In this document: piece by piece, positions 28,331 through 36,221 of the stretch
Layout: each line of letters begins with the position of its first letter
Numbering within the stretch: the first letter of the stretch is position 1
DNA from: SG8-30 sp964406445
GTDB taxonomy: Bacteria > Pseudomonadota > Gammaproteobacteria > Steroidobacterales > Steroidobacteraceae
Direction of reading: 5' to 3'
Assembly: GCA_964406445.1 (NCBI GenBank)
Contig: CAYORU010000002.1
Span: 190,283-254,282 of the forward strand
DNA: 64,000 bases
Made by a program: the position numbers and the translations under genes
Notes under the pieces: model-generated
What the model was told of the DNA's origin: nothing
What the model saw: the letters and a program-made list of their open reading frames with translations, nothing else
Database searches by the model: none

Positions 28331-29062
28331 GTGGCCGAGGCCCCGGCCGGGGTCCCGGAGCGGCGCTTGAGGCTCAACAAGTACATCAGCGAGACCGGCG
28401 TCTGCTCGCGCCGCGAGGCGGATGCCTGGATCGCGGCCGGACGCGTCACGGTGAACGGCGCGCCGGCCACGCTCGGCACGCAGGTCGGCGAGTCCGACGT
28501 CGTGCGCGTGGACGGCCGCCCGCTCGGCGCGCCGCGCCGCCACGTCTACCTCGCGCTCAACAAGCCGGTCGGCATCACCTGCACCACCGAGCGCCAGGTG
28601 CCGGGCAACATCGTCGACTTCGTCGGCCACCGCGAGCGGATCTTCCCCATCGGCCGCCTCGACAAGGACTCCGAGGGCCTGATCCTGCTCACCAACAACG
28701 GCGACATCGTCAACGAGATCCTGCGCACCGAGAACGAGCACGAGAAGGAATATGTGGTCACGATCGACCGGCCGGTGACCGACGAATTCCTCGCCGGCAT
28801 GGCGGGCGGCGTGGCGATCCTCGGCACGGTCACCAAGCCCTGCCGCACCGCGCGCGTGGCCAAGAACGTGTTCCGCATCGTGCTGACCCAGGGCCTCAAC
28901 CGGCAGATCCGGCGCATGTGCGAGCAGTTCGGCTGCAAGGTGCGCCGCCTGCAGCGGGTGCGGGTCATCAACATCACGCTGGACGGCCTCGCGCCGGGGC
29001 GCTGGCGCGAGCTGACCCAGGCCGAGCTGGCGGGACTGCTGCCCGGCCGCAAGGACTGGTGA
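28331..29062 (+). CDS. rluF: 23S rRNA pseudouridine synthase RluF
   Basis: RsuA-family pseudouridine synthase that modifies 23S rRNA in the peptidyl-transferase region. Residues about 12-60 are an S4 RNA-binding domain ([20 protein letters not shown]); the catalytic domain has [18 protein letters not shown] with the catalytic aspartate and the C-terminal [20 protein letters not shown]. The FGCKVRRL and short tail fit RluF better than RluB or RsuA. GTG 28331 is the likely start; TTG 28301 is the longest alternative. It converges on the CBS-domain gene with a gap of 9 bases. Confidence 0.9.
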   Translation: MAEAPAGVPERRLRLNKYISETGVCSRREADAWIAAGRVTVNGAPATLGTQVGESDVVRVDGRPLGAPRRHVYLALNKPVGITCTTERQVPGNIVDFVGHRERIFPIGRLDKDSEGLILLTNNGDIVNEILRTENEHEKEYVVTIDRPVTDEFLAGMAGGVAILGTVTKPCRTARVAKNVFRIVLTQGLNRQIRRMCEQFGCKVRRLQRVRVINITLDGLAPGRWRELTQAELAGLLPGRKDW

Positions 29063-29071
29063 GCCGCCGCC

Positions 29072-29494
29072 TCAGGGGGGCGGGGAAGCCTCGCCCGCGT
29101 GCAGGTTCCGGAGCAGGTCCCGCCAGGTGACGATGCCGACCAGCTGGCCCGCTTCGTTAACCACCGGCAGGCAGGAAATCGGGCTGGACAGCAACAGCTG
29201 CACGGCGTCCGGCAGCTCCATCGAGGGCGAGATCGCCACCGGATGGCGAGTCATGATCTGGTGCGCGCGGCGCTCGAGCGTCGCCGTGTCCTGGGTTCGC
29301 TCCGACAGCCTGCCGAGGAAAGGGCTGACGTTGCGCAGCAGGTCCCGGTCGGAGATGACGCCCACCAGCCTGCCGTTCTCGGCGACCGGCAAATGGTGGA
29401 AGCCGTGCAGGTCGAAGATCTCCTTGACCCGGTGCAGGGAGTCGTCCGGCCCGACCGTGGTGAGCTTCCGGCACATGATCTGGCCGATGTTCAT
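29072..29494 (-). CDS. Two-CBS-domain protein
   Basis: A 140-residue stand-alone CBS pair: CBS1 about residues 1-60 (LHRVKEIFDLHGFHHLPV...GVISDRDLLRN) and CBS2 about 75-135 (DAVQLLLSSPISCLPVV...GIVTWRDLLRN). Such proteins bind adenosine nucleotides and act as energy sensors; the target is unknown. It has its own short promoter region behind the cyclase gene, which lies about 100 bases downstream on the same strand. Confidence 0.88.
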   Translation of the reverse strand: MNIGQIMCRKLTTVGPDDSLHRVKEIFDLHGFHHLPVAENGRLVGVISDRDLLRNVSPFLGRLSERTQDTATLERRAHQIMTRHPVAISPSMELPDAVQLLLSSPISCLPVVNEAGQLVGIVTWRDLLRNLHAGEASPPP

Positions 29495-29596
29495 GATCGC
29501 TGTCCGTCCCGTTCTCGCCCGCCGGCTCGCCGAGTCACGATTCGGCCCGCGACCCGCTGCGCCACCGGGAGCGCGCGGGCGCGCAGGGCGCGGGGC

Positions 29597-30685
29597 CTAG
29601 ACCGCGGACCCGAGGTCGAGGCGCTCCGCGGCCGGGATGCAGAAGATGTCCACCGGCGAGCTGCGCCCGCGCAGCTGCAGCGCCGGCAGCGCGAGGATCG
29701 ACAGCAGCGGTCGCTGGCCGTCGAGCGCGCGCTCGACGCTCGCCGAGAACAGCGCCTCGCCCGCGCGCGCCCGCTGGCTCAGGCGCGAGGCGACGTTCAC
29801 GGTGTCGCCGATCAGCGTGTAGCTGTGGTGGCGCGGCGAGCCGACCTGGCCCACCACCACCTCGCCGGCGTTGATGCCGATGCCGAGGCCGGTCTCGACG
29901 CCGAGCCGTGCGCGCCAGCCGGCCGCGAGGCCGGTGAAGCGGGAGAGCATCTCGCGCGCGCAGTCGACCGCGAGGCGCTCGGCGTCGGGGCGCGAGGCCG
30001 GCACGCCGAAGCCGGCCATCAGCCCGTCGCCGGCCAGGTGGAAGACCTCGCCCTCGTGCTGCAGGGTGATGTCGGTCAGGAGCGCGAAGTACTCGTTCAA
30101 CAGGTCCGCGACGCAGTCCGGCGCGAGCCGCTCGGAGACCGTCGTGAAGCCGCGCATGTCGGCGAACATGACGGCGCCATGGACGCGCTGGTAGCCGGCG
30201 GGCTCGGCCTGCCGCGCGCGCGAGGAGCAGCGGCAGCGGCCCGCCTCGTGCAGCTCGACGAGGTGGCCGGCGGGGTCGCGCAGGAACAGCTGGTCCGGCT
30301 GCGGGCCGCGGCCGCGCTGGGCGCGGAAGTCGACGCCGAGCCGCGTGAGCTCCGCGGCCGCCGCGGCGAGGTCGGCGACGGCCAGGGCCACGTGCGGCTC
30401 CGAGGGGTCGATGCCGCCGCCAAGGTCCTTGACGCGGCCCTCGACCCCCATGAGGTGCAATTGGGCCTGCTCGCCCGCATCCAGCCAGGCGCCGGGGATG
30501 CCGGGCAGGTCGGGGCGGCCGGGATCTGAAGGCAGCCCGAGCACTTCGCCGTAGAAGCGTGCCACGGCCTCTGCGGCGGCCGGAGGCACGCGCAGCCCGC
30601 AGTGATGCAGTCCGGTGACCTTGATGGCCAAGATGCGGCTCTCGGGGCCCTCCCGCGCCGTGGCGGCGCCTTCCGGAGTGTACAC
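29597..30685 (-). CDS. VOC-domain / class III adenylate cyclase fusion
   Basis: A 362-residue fusion. Residues about 20-150 are a glyoxalase/VOC domain with candidate metal ligands H28, H98 and E145. Residues about 165-340 are a class III nucleotide cyclase: FADMRGF with metal Asp (D176), HLAGDGLMAGFG with the second Asp (D220), then the GIGINAGEVVVGQVG strand and LIGDTVNVASRLS, which supplies the transition-state Asn and Arg. These residues suggest an active cyclase. The GTG start at 30685 has GGAGAGG six bases upstream; TTG 30631 is an alternative that drops 18 residues. There is no membrane segment, so it should be a soluble sensor-cyclase in which the VOC domain may bind a small ligand. 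The closest similar genes and product (cAMP or cGMP) are unknown. Confidence 0.87.
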   Translation of the reverse strand: MYTPEGAATAREGPESRILAIKVTGLHHCGLRVPPAAAEAVARFYGEVLGLPSDPGRPDLPGIPGAWLDAGEQAQLHLMGVEGRVKDLGGGIDPSEPHVALAVADLAAAAAELTRLGVDFRAQRGRGPQPDQLFLRDPAGHLVELHEAGRCRCSSRARQAEPAGYQRVHGAVMFADMRGFTTVSERLAPDCVADLLNEYFALLTDITLQHEGEVFHLAGDGLMAGFGVPASRPDAERLAVDCAREMLSRFTGLAAGWRARLGVETGLGIGINAGEVVVGQVGSPRHHSYTLIGDTVNVASRLSQRARAGEALFSASVERALDGQRPLLSILALPALQLRGRSSPVDIFCIPAAERLDLGSAV

Positions 30686-30802
30686 CGGCGACCTCTCCGT
30701 CGACGGCGCCCGGGACCCGCGGGGACCGGCTAGGTACTCGCCCCGATTCCGGGCCCGCGGGTCCGCGCGACAGTCGCCCCAAAGCTCAGGGGAGGACCGG
30801 CC

Positions 30803-31189
30803 ATGACACCCGTGTCGCCGTCGTCTCGTCTCATCTTCCTCGCGCTGCTGTCGGTCGCGGCCGTCGCCTGTTCCCGGGCGCCCGAGACAATCAGCTTCTC
30901 GGCCCAGGTCAAGCCGCTGCTCGACGTCCACTGCGTCGAGTGCCACGTCCCCGGCCAGGCCGGCTACGAGGCGAGCGGGCTCGCGCTCGACAGCTACGTG
31001 GGCGTCATGAAGGGCACGAAGTTCGGAGCGATCGTCATCCCGGGCGACGCGCTGTCGAGCGTGCTGACCATGCTCGTCGAGGGTCGCGCCGATCCCGCGA
31101 TCCAGATGCCGCACGGCCGGGGACCGCTGCCGGCCGCCGACCAGCAGACGATCCGCGCCTGGGTCGAGCAGGGCGCGCGCGACAACTGA
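30803..31189 (+). CDS. Small periplasmic c-type cytochrome, likely lipoprotein
   Basis: A 128-residue exported protein. The N-terminus is a signal peptide ending at C23 (VAAVAC, a weak lipobox). A single haem motif CVECH is at about 44-48, and the later IQMPHGRGPLP methionine region may provide the sixth ligand, as in planctomycete-type cytochrome domains (LxxHCVECH...LDSYxxxMKG...G...). It should be a monohaem cytochrome on the periplasmic side. It converges on the M3 peptidase with no gap and has its own promoter space opposite the cyclase gene. Confidence 0.8.
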   Translation: MTPVSPSSRLIFLALLSVAAVACSRAPETISFSAQVKPLLDVHCVECHVPGQAGYEASGLALDSYVGVMKGTKFGAIVIPGDALSSVLTMLVEGRADPAIQMPHGRGPLPAADQQTIRAWVEQGARDN

Positions 31190-33382
31190 TCAGCGGCCTG
31201 TCGCCGTCTTCCGGGCGGCCTCGGGGGCAGGCGCGGGCAGGCCACGCTTGCGCATCAGCGCAGCGATGTCCGGGTCGCGGCCGCGGAACTCGCGATAGGC
31301 GGCGGCCGGGTCCCGCGAGTTGCCGGTCGAGAGCACGCTCGCCCTCAGCCGTCCGGCAACCGCAGCGTCGAAGGGGTCGCCGGCCTCGACGAACGCCTCC
31401 CAGGCGTCGGCGGAGAGCGTGTCGGCCCACAGGTAGCTGTAGTAGCCGGCCGAGTAGCCGTCGCCGCCGAAGACGTGCAGGAACTGCGTGGGCCGGTGCC
31501 GCAGCACGATCTCGCGCGGCATGCCGATGTCAGCCAGCAGGTCCTGCTCGAAACGCCGTGGCTCGAGCCCGTCCGGGTCTGCTGCATGGATGCGCAGGTC
31601 GTAGATCGCGCCCGACAGGTACTCCACGGTGGCGAAGCCCTGGTTGAAGCTGAGGCTCTCGCGGATGCGCGTCACGAGCGCCTCGGGCATGGGCCCGCCC
31701 GTGCGGTAGTGGCGCGCGTAGCGGTCGAGGACCTCGCGGGTGGCGAGCCAGTGCTCGAACAGCTGCGAGGGCAGCTCCACGTAGTCGCGCACGACGTTGG
31801 TCCCGGACAGCGAGCGGTAGCGGACGTCCGACAGCAGGCCGTGCAGGGCGTGACCGAACTCGTGGAACAGCGTCGTCGCGTCGTCCCAGCTGAGGAGCGC
31901 CGGCTCGCCCGCCGTGGGCGGCACGAGGTTCAGGTTCTGCGAGACGATCGGCGTCACGACGACGCCCGCCCGCTGCTGCGAGCGGTGCTGGCTCATCCAC
32001 GCGCCCGAGCGCTTGCCGGGCCGCGCGAACGGGTCGAAGTAGACGAGGCCGACGTGCCGGCCGGCCGCATCGCGCACCTCGTGGACGGAGACGTCGGGGT
32101 GGAACACCGGCACCGCGCCGGCGGGCAGCGGCACGAAGCTCAAGCCGAACAGCCGGCCGGCCACGTGGAACATGGCCTCCTTGAGCTTGACGAGCTGCAG
32201 GTAGGGCCGCACCAGCGATTGGTCGAGCTCGAAGCGCCGGGTCCGCACCTTCTCGGCGTAGTAGCGGTAGTCCCAGGGCTCGAGGGTGATCCCGGCGCCT
32301 TCCGCATCCGCGAGCGCCTGCATGTCGGCGACTTCCTCGCGCACGCGAGCCACCGCCGGCGTCCACACCGCCTCCATCAGCGCCATCGCTCGCTCGGGCG
32401 TCCCAGCCATCGAGTCCTCGAGGCGCCAGTGCGCGTGGCTCGGGTAGCCGAGCAGCGCGGCGCGCCGCGCGCGCAGCGCGAGGATCTCGGCGATGATCGC
32501 GTTGTTGTCGGCCGCGTCGCCGTTGTCGCCGCGGCTGACGAAGGCTCGCCAGACCTTCTCGCGCAGGTCGCGGCGCGAAGCTTCGGCGAGAAACGGCTCC
32601 ACGCTGGAGCGGGTGTTCTCGATCACCCAGCGGCCCTCGTGCCCGAGCCGGCGTGCAGCTTCGGCCGCGGCGGCGACCAGCGCCTCCGGCAGGCCCGCGA
32701 GGTCCGCCTCGGACTCGAGCAGGGTGTAGCGCGCGGTCTCGTCGGCGAGGACGTTCTGGTTGAACCGGGTGAACAGGCCCGCCAGCTGCTGGTTGATCGC
32801 GGCCACCTCGCGCTTGCCTTCGGCATCGAGCGCGGCGCCGGCACGCACGAAGTCGCGGTAGCGTCGCTCCACGAGACGCCGCTGTTCGGCGTCGAGGCCG
32901 GCCGTGCCGATCGACCCATGCACCGCCTCGATCCGCCGGAACAGCGCCTCGTCCTGCACGATCCGGTCGGACAGCGCCGCGAGCTTCGGTGCGGTCTCGC
33001 GCTCCAGAGACTGAAACTCGGGGGTGCTGAGGTTCGAAGCGTGCACCGCGTACAGCGTCAGGACGCGCCGGTAGGCCGCGCCCGCCTGGTCGAGCGCGAC
33101 GAGCGTGTTCTCGAAGGTCGGCGGCGCGGGATCCGCGGCGATCGCTGCAACCTCGGCGAGGTAGTCCGCCATCGCGGCCTCGATGGCGGCGCCGAGCGCC
33201 GGCACCGTGACCGCGTCCCAGGGGGGTACGCCACCGTAGGGGCCGGGCCAGGGCGCGAGCAGCCGGTCGTGGGCGGATCGATCGTTCATGGCGCGCTCCG
33301 GTTCGGTTCGGTCGGCGGCCAGCACGGGCTGGCAGGTGATCGCGGCGGCATACAGCAGCGCCGCCAGGGGGCGGTGCTCCAC
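31190..33382 (-). CDS. M3-family zinc metallopeptidase (Dcp/oligopeptidase type), exported
   Basis: A 730-residue peptidase of the thimet/oligopeptidase family. The zinc motif HEFGH sits near residue 505 (TTLFHEFGHALHG) with the downstream glutamate in DYVELPSQLFEHW; the substrate-binding histidine/tyrosine loop GDGYSAGYYSYLWA is present. The N-terminus (EHRPLAALLYAAAITCQPVLA) looks like a signal peptide, so it is likely periplasmic, like dipeptidyl carboxypeptidase. GTG 33382 has an AGGAG site upstream; ATG 33289 would give a cytoplasmic form. Order and length match the family. Confidence 0.92.
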   Translation of the reverse strand: MEHRPLAALLYAAAITCQPVLAADRTEPERAMNDRSAHDRLLAPWPGPYGGVPPWDAVTVPALGAAIEAAMADYLAEVAAIAADPAPPTFENTLVALDQAGAAYRRVLTLYAVHASNLSTPEFQSLERETAPKLAALSDRIVQDEALFRRIEAVHGSIGTAGLDAEQRRLVERRYRDFVRAGAALDAEGKREVAAINQQLAGLFTRFNQNVLADETARYTLLESEADLAGLPEALVAAAAEAARRLGHEGRWVIENTRSSVEPFLAEASRRDLREKVWRAFVSRGDNGDAADNNAIIAEILALRARRAALLGYPSHAHWRLEDSMAGTPERAMALMEAVWTPAVARVREEVADMQALADAEGAGITLEPWDYRYYAEKVRTRRFELDQSLVRPYLQLVKLKEAMFHVAGRLFGLSFVPLPAGAVPVFHPDVSVHEVRDAAGRHVGLVYFDPFARPGKRSGAWMSQHRSQQRAGVVVTPIVSQNLNLVPPTAGEPALLSWDDATTLFHEFGHALHGLLSDVRYRSLSGTNVVRDYVELPSQLFEHWLATREVLDRYARHYRTGGPMPEALVTRIRESLSFNQGFATVEYLSGAIYDLRIHAADPDGLEPRRFEQDLLADIGMPREIVLRHRPTQFLHVFGGDGYSAGYYSYLWADTLSADAWEAFVEAGDPFDAAVAGRLRASVLSTGNSRDPAAAYREFRGRDPDIAALMRKRGLPAPAPEAARKTATGR

Positions 33383-33398
33383 TTCGAGGACTCCTGCA

Positions 33399-34505
33399 TC
33401 AGCGGGGACGCAGCGCCCGGTAAAGGAAGGGCAGGCTGACGTCCAGCCGGTAGTCGATGTCCGAGTGGTTGTCGTCGAACTCCTCGTAGGCGTGGGCGAT
33501 CCCCGCCTCCGCGAGCCGGCGCGACAGGATCCGGCACCCGTAATGGATGTGGTACTGGTCCCTCCACCCGCAATCGACGTAGATCCCCTTGAGCGTCCGA
33601 AGGTTCCCGGCGTGGCGCCGGACGAGATGGACCGGATCGTGTGCCAGCCAGCGCTTCCAGCGGGCAGGGATCAGTTCGCCGCTCTCGAGGTTGAAGGGCA
33701 GCCGGAAGCCGAGCGGCGCCCTGGGGTCCGGGTCGTAGGTGGCCGCCATGCAGACGTCCATCAGGGCGTGTCCCTCCGCGGAGGACAGCTTCGGCTTGCG
33801 CCAGAGCGCCTCCAGGAACCGCCGCACCCGGCCGTCGTCGCGCCCGTCGCCGAGGCCCGCGGCGGCGCGCCGCGCGTCGTAGCGGCCGGGCCGGCGGCGG
33901 GGCCGGCGGTGCCGCGCCAGCTCGTCGAGCGTGCGTGGCCAGGAGTGCCGGTAGACCACGTCGAAGTAGGCGTCGCCGGAGTGGTTCGCGATCGCGCCCC
34001 AGTGCTTCGCGTACTTCATGCCGTGGATCATGGCGCCGTAGCCGCCCGAGGACTTGCCGAAGCAGCCGCGGTGGTCGCGGCTCGCCAGCGTCGGGAACTC
34101 GCGGTCCACGAAGGGAATGAGCTCCCTCGTCAGGTAGTCGGCATAGCGGCCGATCGCGCTCGAGTTCACGTACTGGTTGCCGCCGAGGCGCGTGAAGCAG
34201 TCCGGGAACACGATGATCATCGGCCCGATGCGCCCCTCGGCGAGGAGTCGCGCGGCGCGCTCGGCGAGGTTCTCGCTGAACGGCTTCCAGTTGAGGTGGG
34301 CGAGCCCGCTGCCGGTGAAGCCGGCGAGGTCGAACAGGACCGGGAGCCGGCGCGGCTTGCCGCGCGGCTTCGCCGGCTGCGGCGGCACCCAGGCGGCGAG
34401 CTTGCGCACGTGCGGGTCGCCGAGGGGATTGTCGGCGAGCACGCGCGAGGTGTGCTCGAGGACGACGACCCTGCCGGGGGCGCGCAGGGGGTTCTTGAAC
34501 GCCAT
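33399..34505 (-). CDS. Putative alpha/beta-hydrolase esterase
   Basis: A 368-residue protein of the esterase (Fes/EstA-like, PF00756) type. The nucleophile elbow GKSSGGYGAMIHG (Ser about residue 147) follows LIPFVDREFPTLASRDHRG, and the C-terminal DDNHSDIDYRL region can provide the catalytic His/Asp. No signal peptide is apparent. It ends 17 bases before the M3 peptidase start on the same strand and may share its transcript. The substrate is unknown. Confidence 0.78.
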   Translation of the reverse strand: MAFKNPLRAPGRVVVLEHTSRVLADNPLGDPHVRKLAAWVPPQPAKPRGKPRRLPVLFDLAGFTGSGLAHLNWKPFSENLAERAARLLAEGRIGPMIIVFPDCFTRLGGNQYVNSSAIGRYADYLTRELIPFVDREFPTLASRDHRGCFGKSSGGYGAMIHGMKYAKHWGAIANHSGDAYFDVVYRHSWPRTLDELARHRRPRRRPGRYDARRAAAGLGDGRDDGRVRRFLEALWRKPKLSSAEGHALMDVCMAATYDPDPRAPLGFRLPFNLESGELIPARWKRWLAHDPVHLVRRHAGNLRTLKGIYVDCGWRDQYHIHYGCRILSRRLAEAGIAHAYEEFDDNHSDIDYRLDVSLPFLYRALRPR

Positions 34506-34610
34506 CGCCAGCTCCGCATGCGCGGCCCGCGTGCCGGGGCCGCAGGCGCACATGTTAGCCGACGGGCGCCCCGCGGGCGGCGCCCGTTCCCGGCTTCGCC
34601 TCCGCCTCCT

Positions 34611-36083
34611 TCAGCGGCCGGCGGCCGCCACGGACACCGCTTCCTCGGCTGCGGCGGGCGGCTCCGGCGGCGGCTCCTGCAGCCCCAGTTCCTGCAGCAG
34701 CGGCGAGTTGCTCTCCTCCTCGGCGACGATCTCGTGGCAGGTGCTGCACTTGCGCCCGATCTTCTCGCCCGAGTCCGTCTTGATCTTGTTCGAGTGGCAG
34801 CGGAAGCAGCCGGGCGACTCCTCGTGCCCGATGTGGTCCGGGTACAGGTTCCAGGTCACCTTCATCTGCGGGAAGTTGTTCCAGCAGTAGGCGTCGCCCA
34901 GCGCGAGCCCGGCCTGCTCGACGGCTGCCGATGCGGCCAGGTCGGGGTAGTTCCCGGAGTAGAAGGCCTTCACGGCCGAGGCGATGCCCTCGCGCGCCGC
35001 CTCGTGGGAGTCGTAGACGGTCTCCGTCAGGATCCTGACGCCTTCCCGCCGGATGTACGGCAGCGAGCGGTCGATGCGGCCTTCCTGCAGCGCGAGATCC
35101 ACCTCGTACTCCGGGCTTCGATAGGTGTGAGAGGCCCGGTTGTGGCAGTCCACGCAGTCCATGGTGCGCCACTCGGCGCCCTCCGGCGCGGGCTCCTCGC
35201 CCTTGAACAGCTTCGTCTCGCCGGTCGTCGCATCGACCAGCTCGATCTCGTACATCGTCTCGCGGCTCTCGTCGGCGCGGTAGCGCACCATGTGGTTCGG
35301 GTCGACGTGCCAGTGGATGCCGTGCGACTTGTCGCCCTGCTTGCCGCCGACCTTGACCATCAGCGCGGTCTTGACCTCCGTGTTCTGCTCGTCCTCGGCA
35401 TAGTGCGTGCGGACCTTGAGGCGGTCGCCGACGAACTTGGTCGGCCAGTGGCACTGCTCGCAGGTGCCGTTGGCCGGGCGCAGCGAGTGGACGGGTGTCG
35501 GAATCGGCCGTGGATAGAGATCGAAGGTGACGGCGACCAGCTGCCAGGCGCCCGAGATCTTCGCCTTGACGGCCCACTCAGCGCCCGGACCGATGTGGCA
35601 GCCGGCGCAGCCGACGCGCAGGTGCGGCGAGCGCTGGAACGCGGTGTATTCGGGCTGCATGACCTTGTGGCAGGCCATGCCGCAGAACTCGTCGGAGTCC
35701 ATGTAGTGCACGGCCTTGAACGTGAGGCCCGCCGCGAGCGCGGTGACCGGCACCGCCAGAGCCACGAAGGTGATCAGTACGCCGCGGGTCCGCTCCTGGT
35801 TCAGGTCGAAGACCGGCAAGTGGCCGATGTCCTTGCCCTGCGCAGCGCGCCTGGCGTCCGTGCGCTTGCGCCACCACATGCCGAGCGGTACGCAGACCAG
35901 GCCCAGCAGGAACGCCATGGGCAGGACGACGAAGGTCAGGACGCCCAGGTAGGCGCCGCCCTGGAAGCCGAGCGACTGCATGACGAGCAGCGCCGCGATG
36001 AGCAGCAGGCTCACGACGATCAGCAGCGTGCCGGCGAGGCTGACCACGTTTCCGGTGATCGCCGCAAAGAAGTGCTTGACCAT
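34611..36083 (-). CDS. NapC/NirT-type multihaem membrane cytochrome c (6 haems)
   Basis: A 490-residue inner-membrane cytochrome. Three hydrophobic segments (about 10-38, 44-68, 100-122) lead into a periplasmic domain starting DEFCGMACHKVM. Haem motifs are one CX3CH (CGMACH, 134-139) and five CX2CH (CAGCH 159-163, CEQCH, CVDCH, CFRCH, CSTCH). The CX3CH followed by a methionine, and CxxCHIGPGA, are typical of NapC/NirT-like quinol dehydrogenases, including those with three N-terminal helices such as ImcH/CbcM of Geobacter. It would take electrons from membrane quinol to periplasmic partners. No nitrate or nitrite reductase gene accompanies it. The gene lies downstream of the 11-haem cytochrome on the same strand, 138 bases apart. 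Confidence 0.9.
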   Translation of the reverse strand: MVKHFFAAITGNVVSLAGTLLIVVSLLLIAALLVMQSLGFQGGAYLGVLTFVVLPMAFLLGLVCVPLGMWWRKRTDARRAAQGKDIGHLPVFDLNQERTRGVLITFVALAVPVTALAAGLTFKAVHYMDSDEFCGMACHKVMQPEYTAFQRSPHLRVGCAGCHIGPGAEWAVKAKISGAWQLVAVTFDLYPRPIPTPVHSLRPANGTCEQCHWPTKFVGDRLKVRTHYAEDEQNTEVKTALMVKVGGKQGDKSHGIHWHVDPNHMVRYRADESRETMYEIELVDATTGETKLFKGEEPAPEGAEWRTMDCVDCHNRASHTYRSPEYEVDLALQEGRIDRSLPYIRREGVRILTETVYDSHEAAREGIASAVKAFYSGNYPDLAASAAVEQAGLALGDAYCWNNFPQMKVTWNLYPDHIGHEESPGCFRCHSNKIKTDSGEKIGRKCSTCHEIVAEEESNSPLLQELGLQEPPPEPPAAAEEAVSVAAAGR

Positions 36084-36221
36084 GCCTGGATGTCCTCGTT
36101 TCAGCCGGTCGGGCGCGGTTGATGGCCCGTCAGGCCGCGGATATACCCCGCTGGCCGCGGGCGACGCATAAGAGGTTTCCGCAGCGCCGCCCGGGGAGGC
36201 GCGGCGCCGCGGTGCGTGGCA

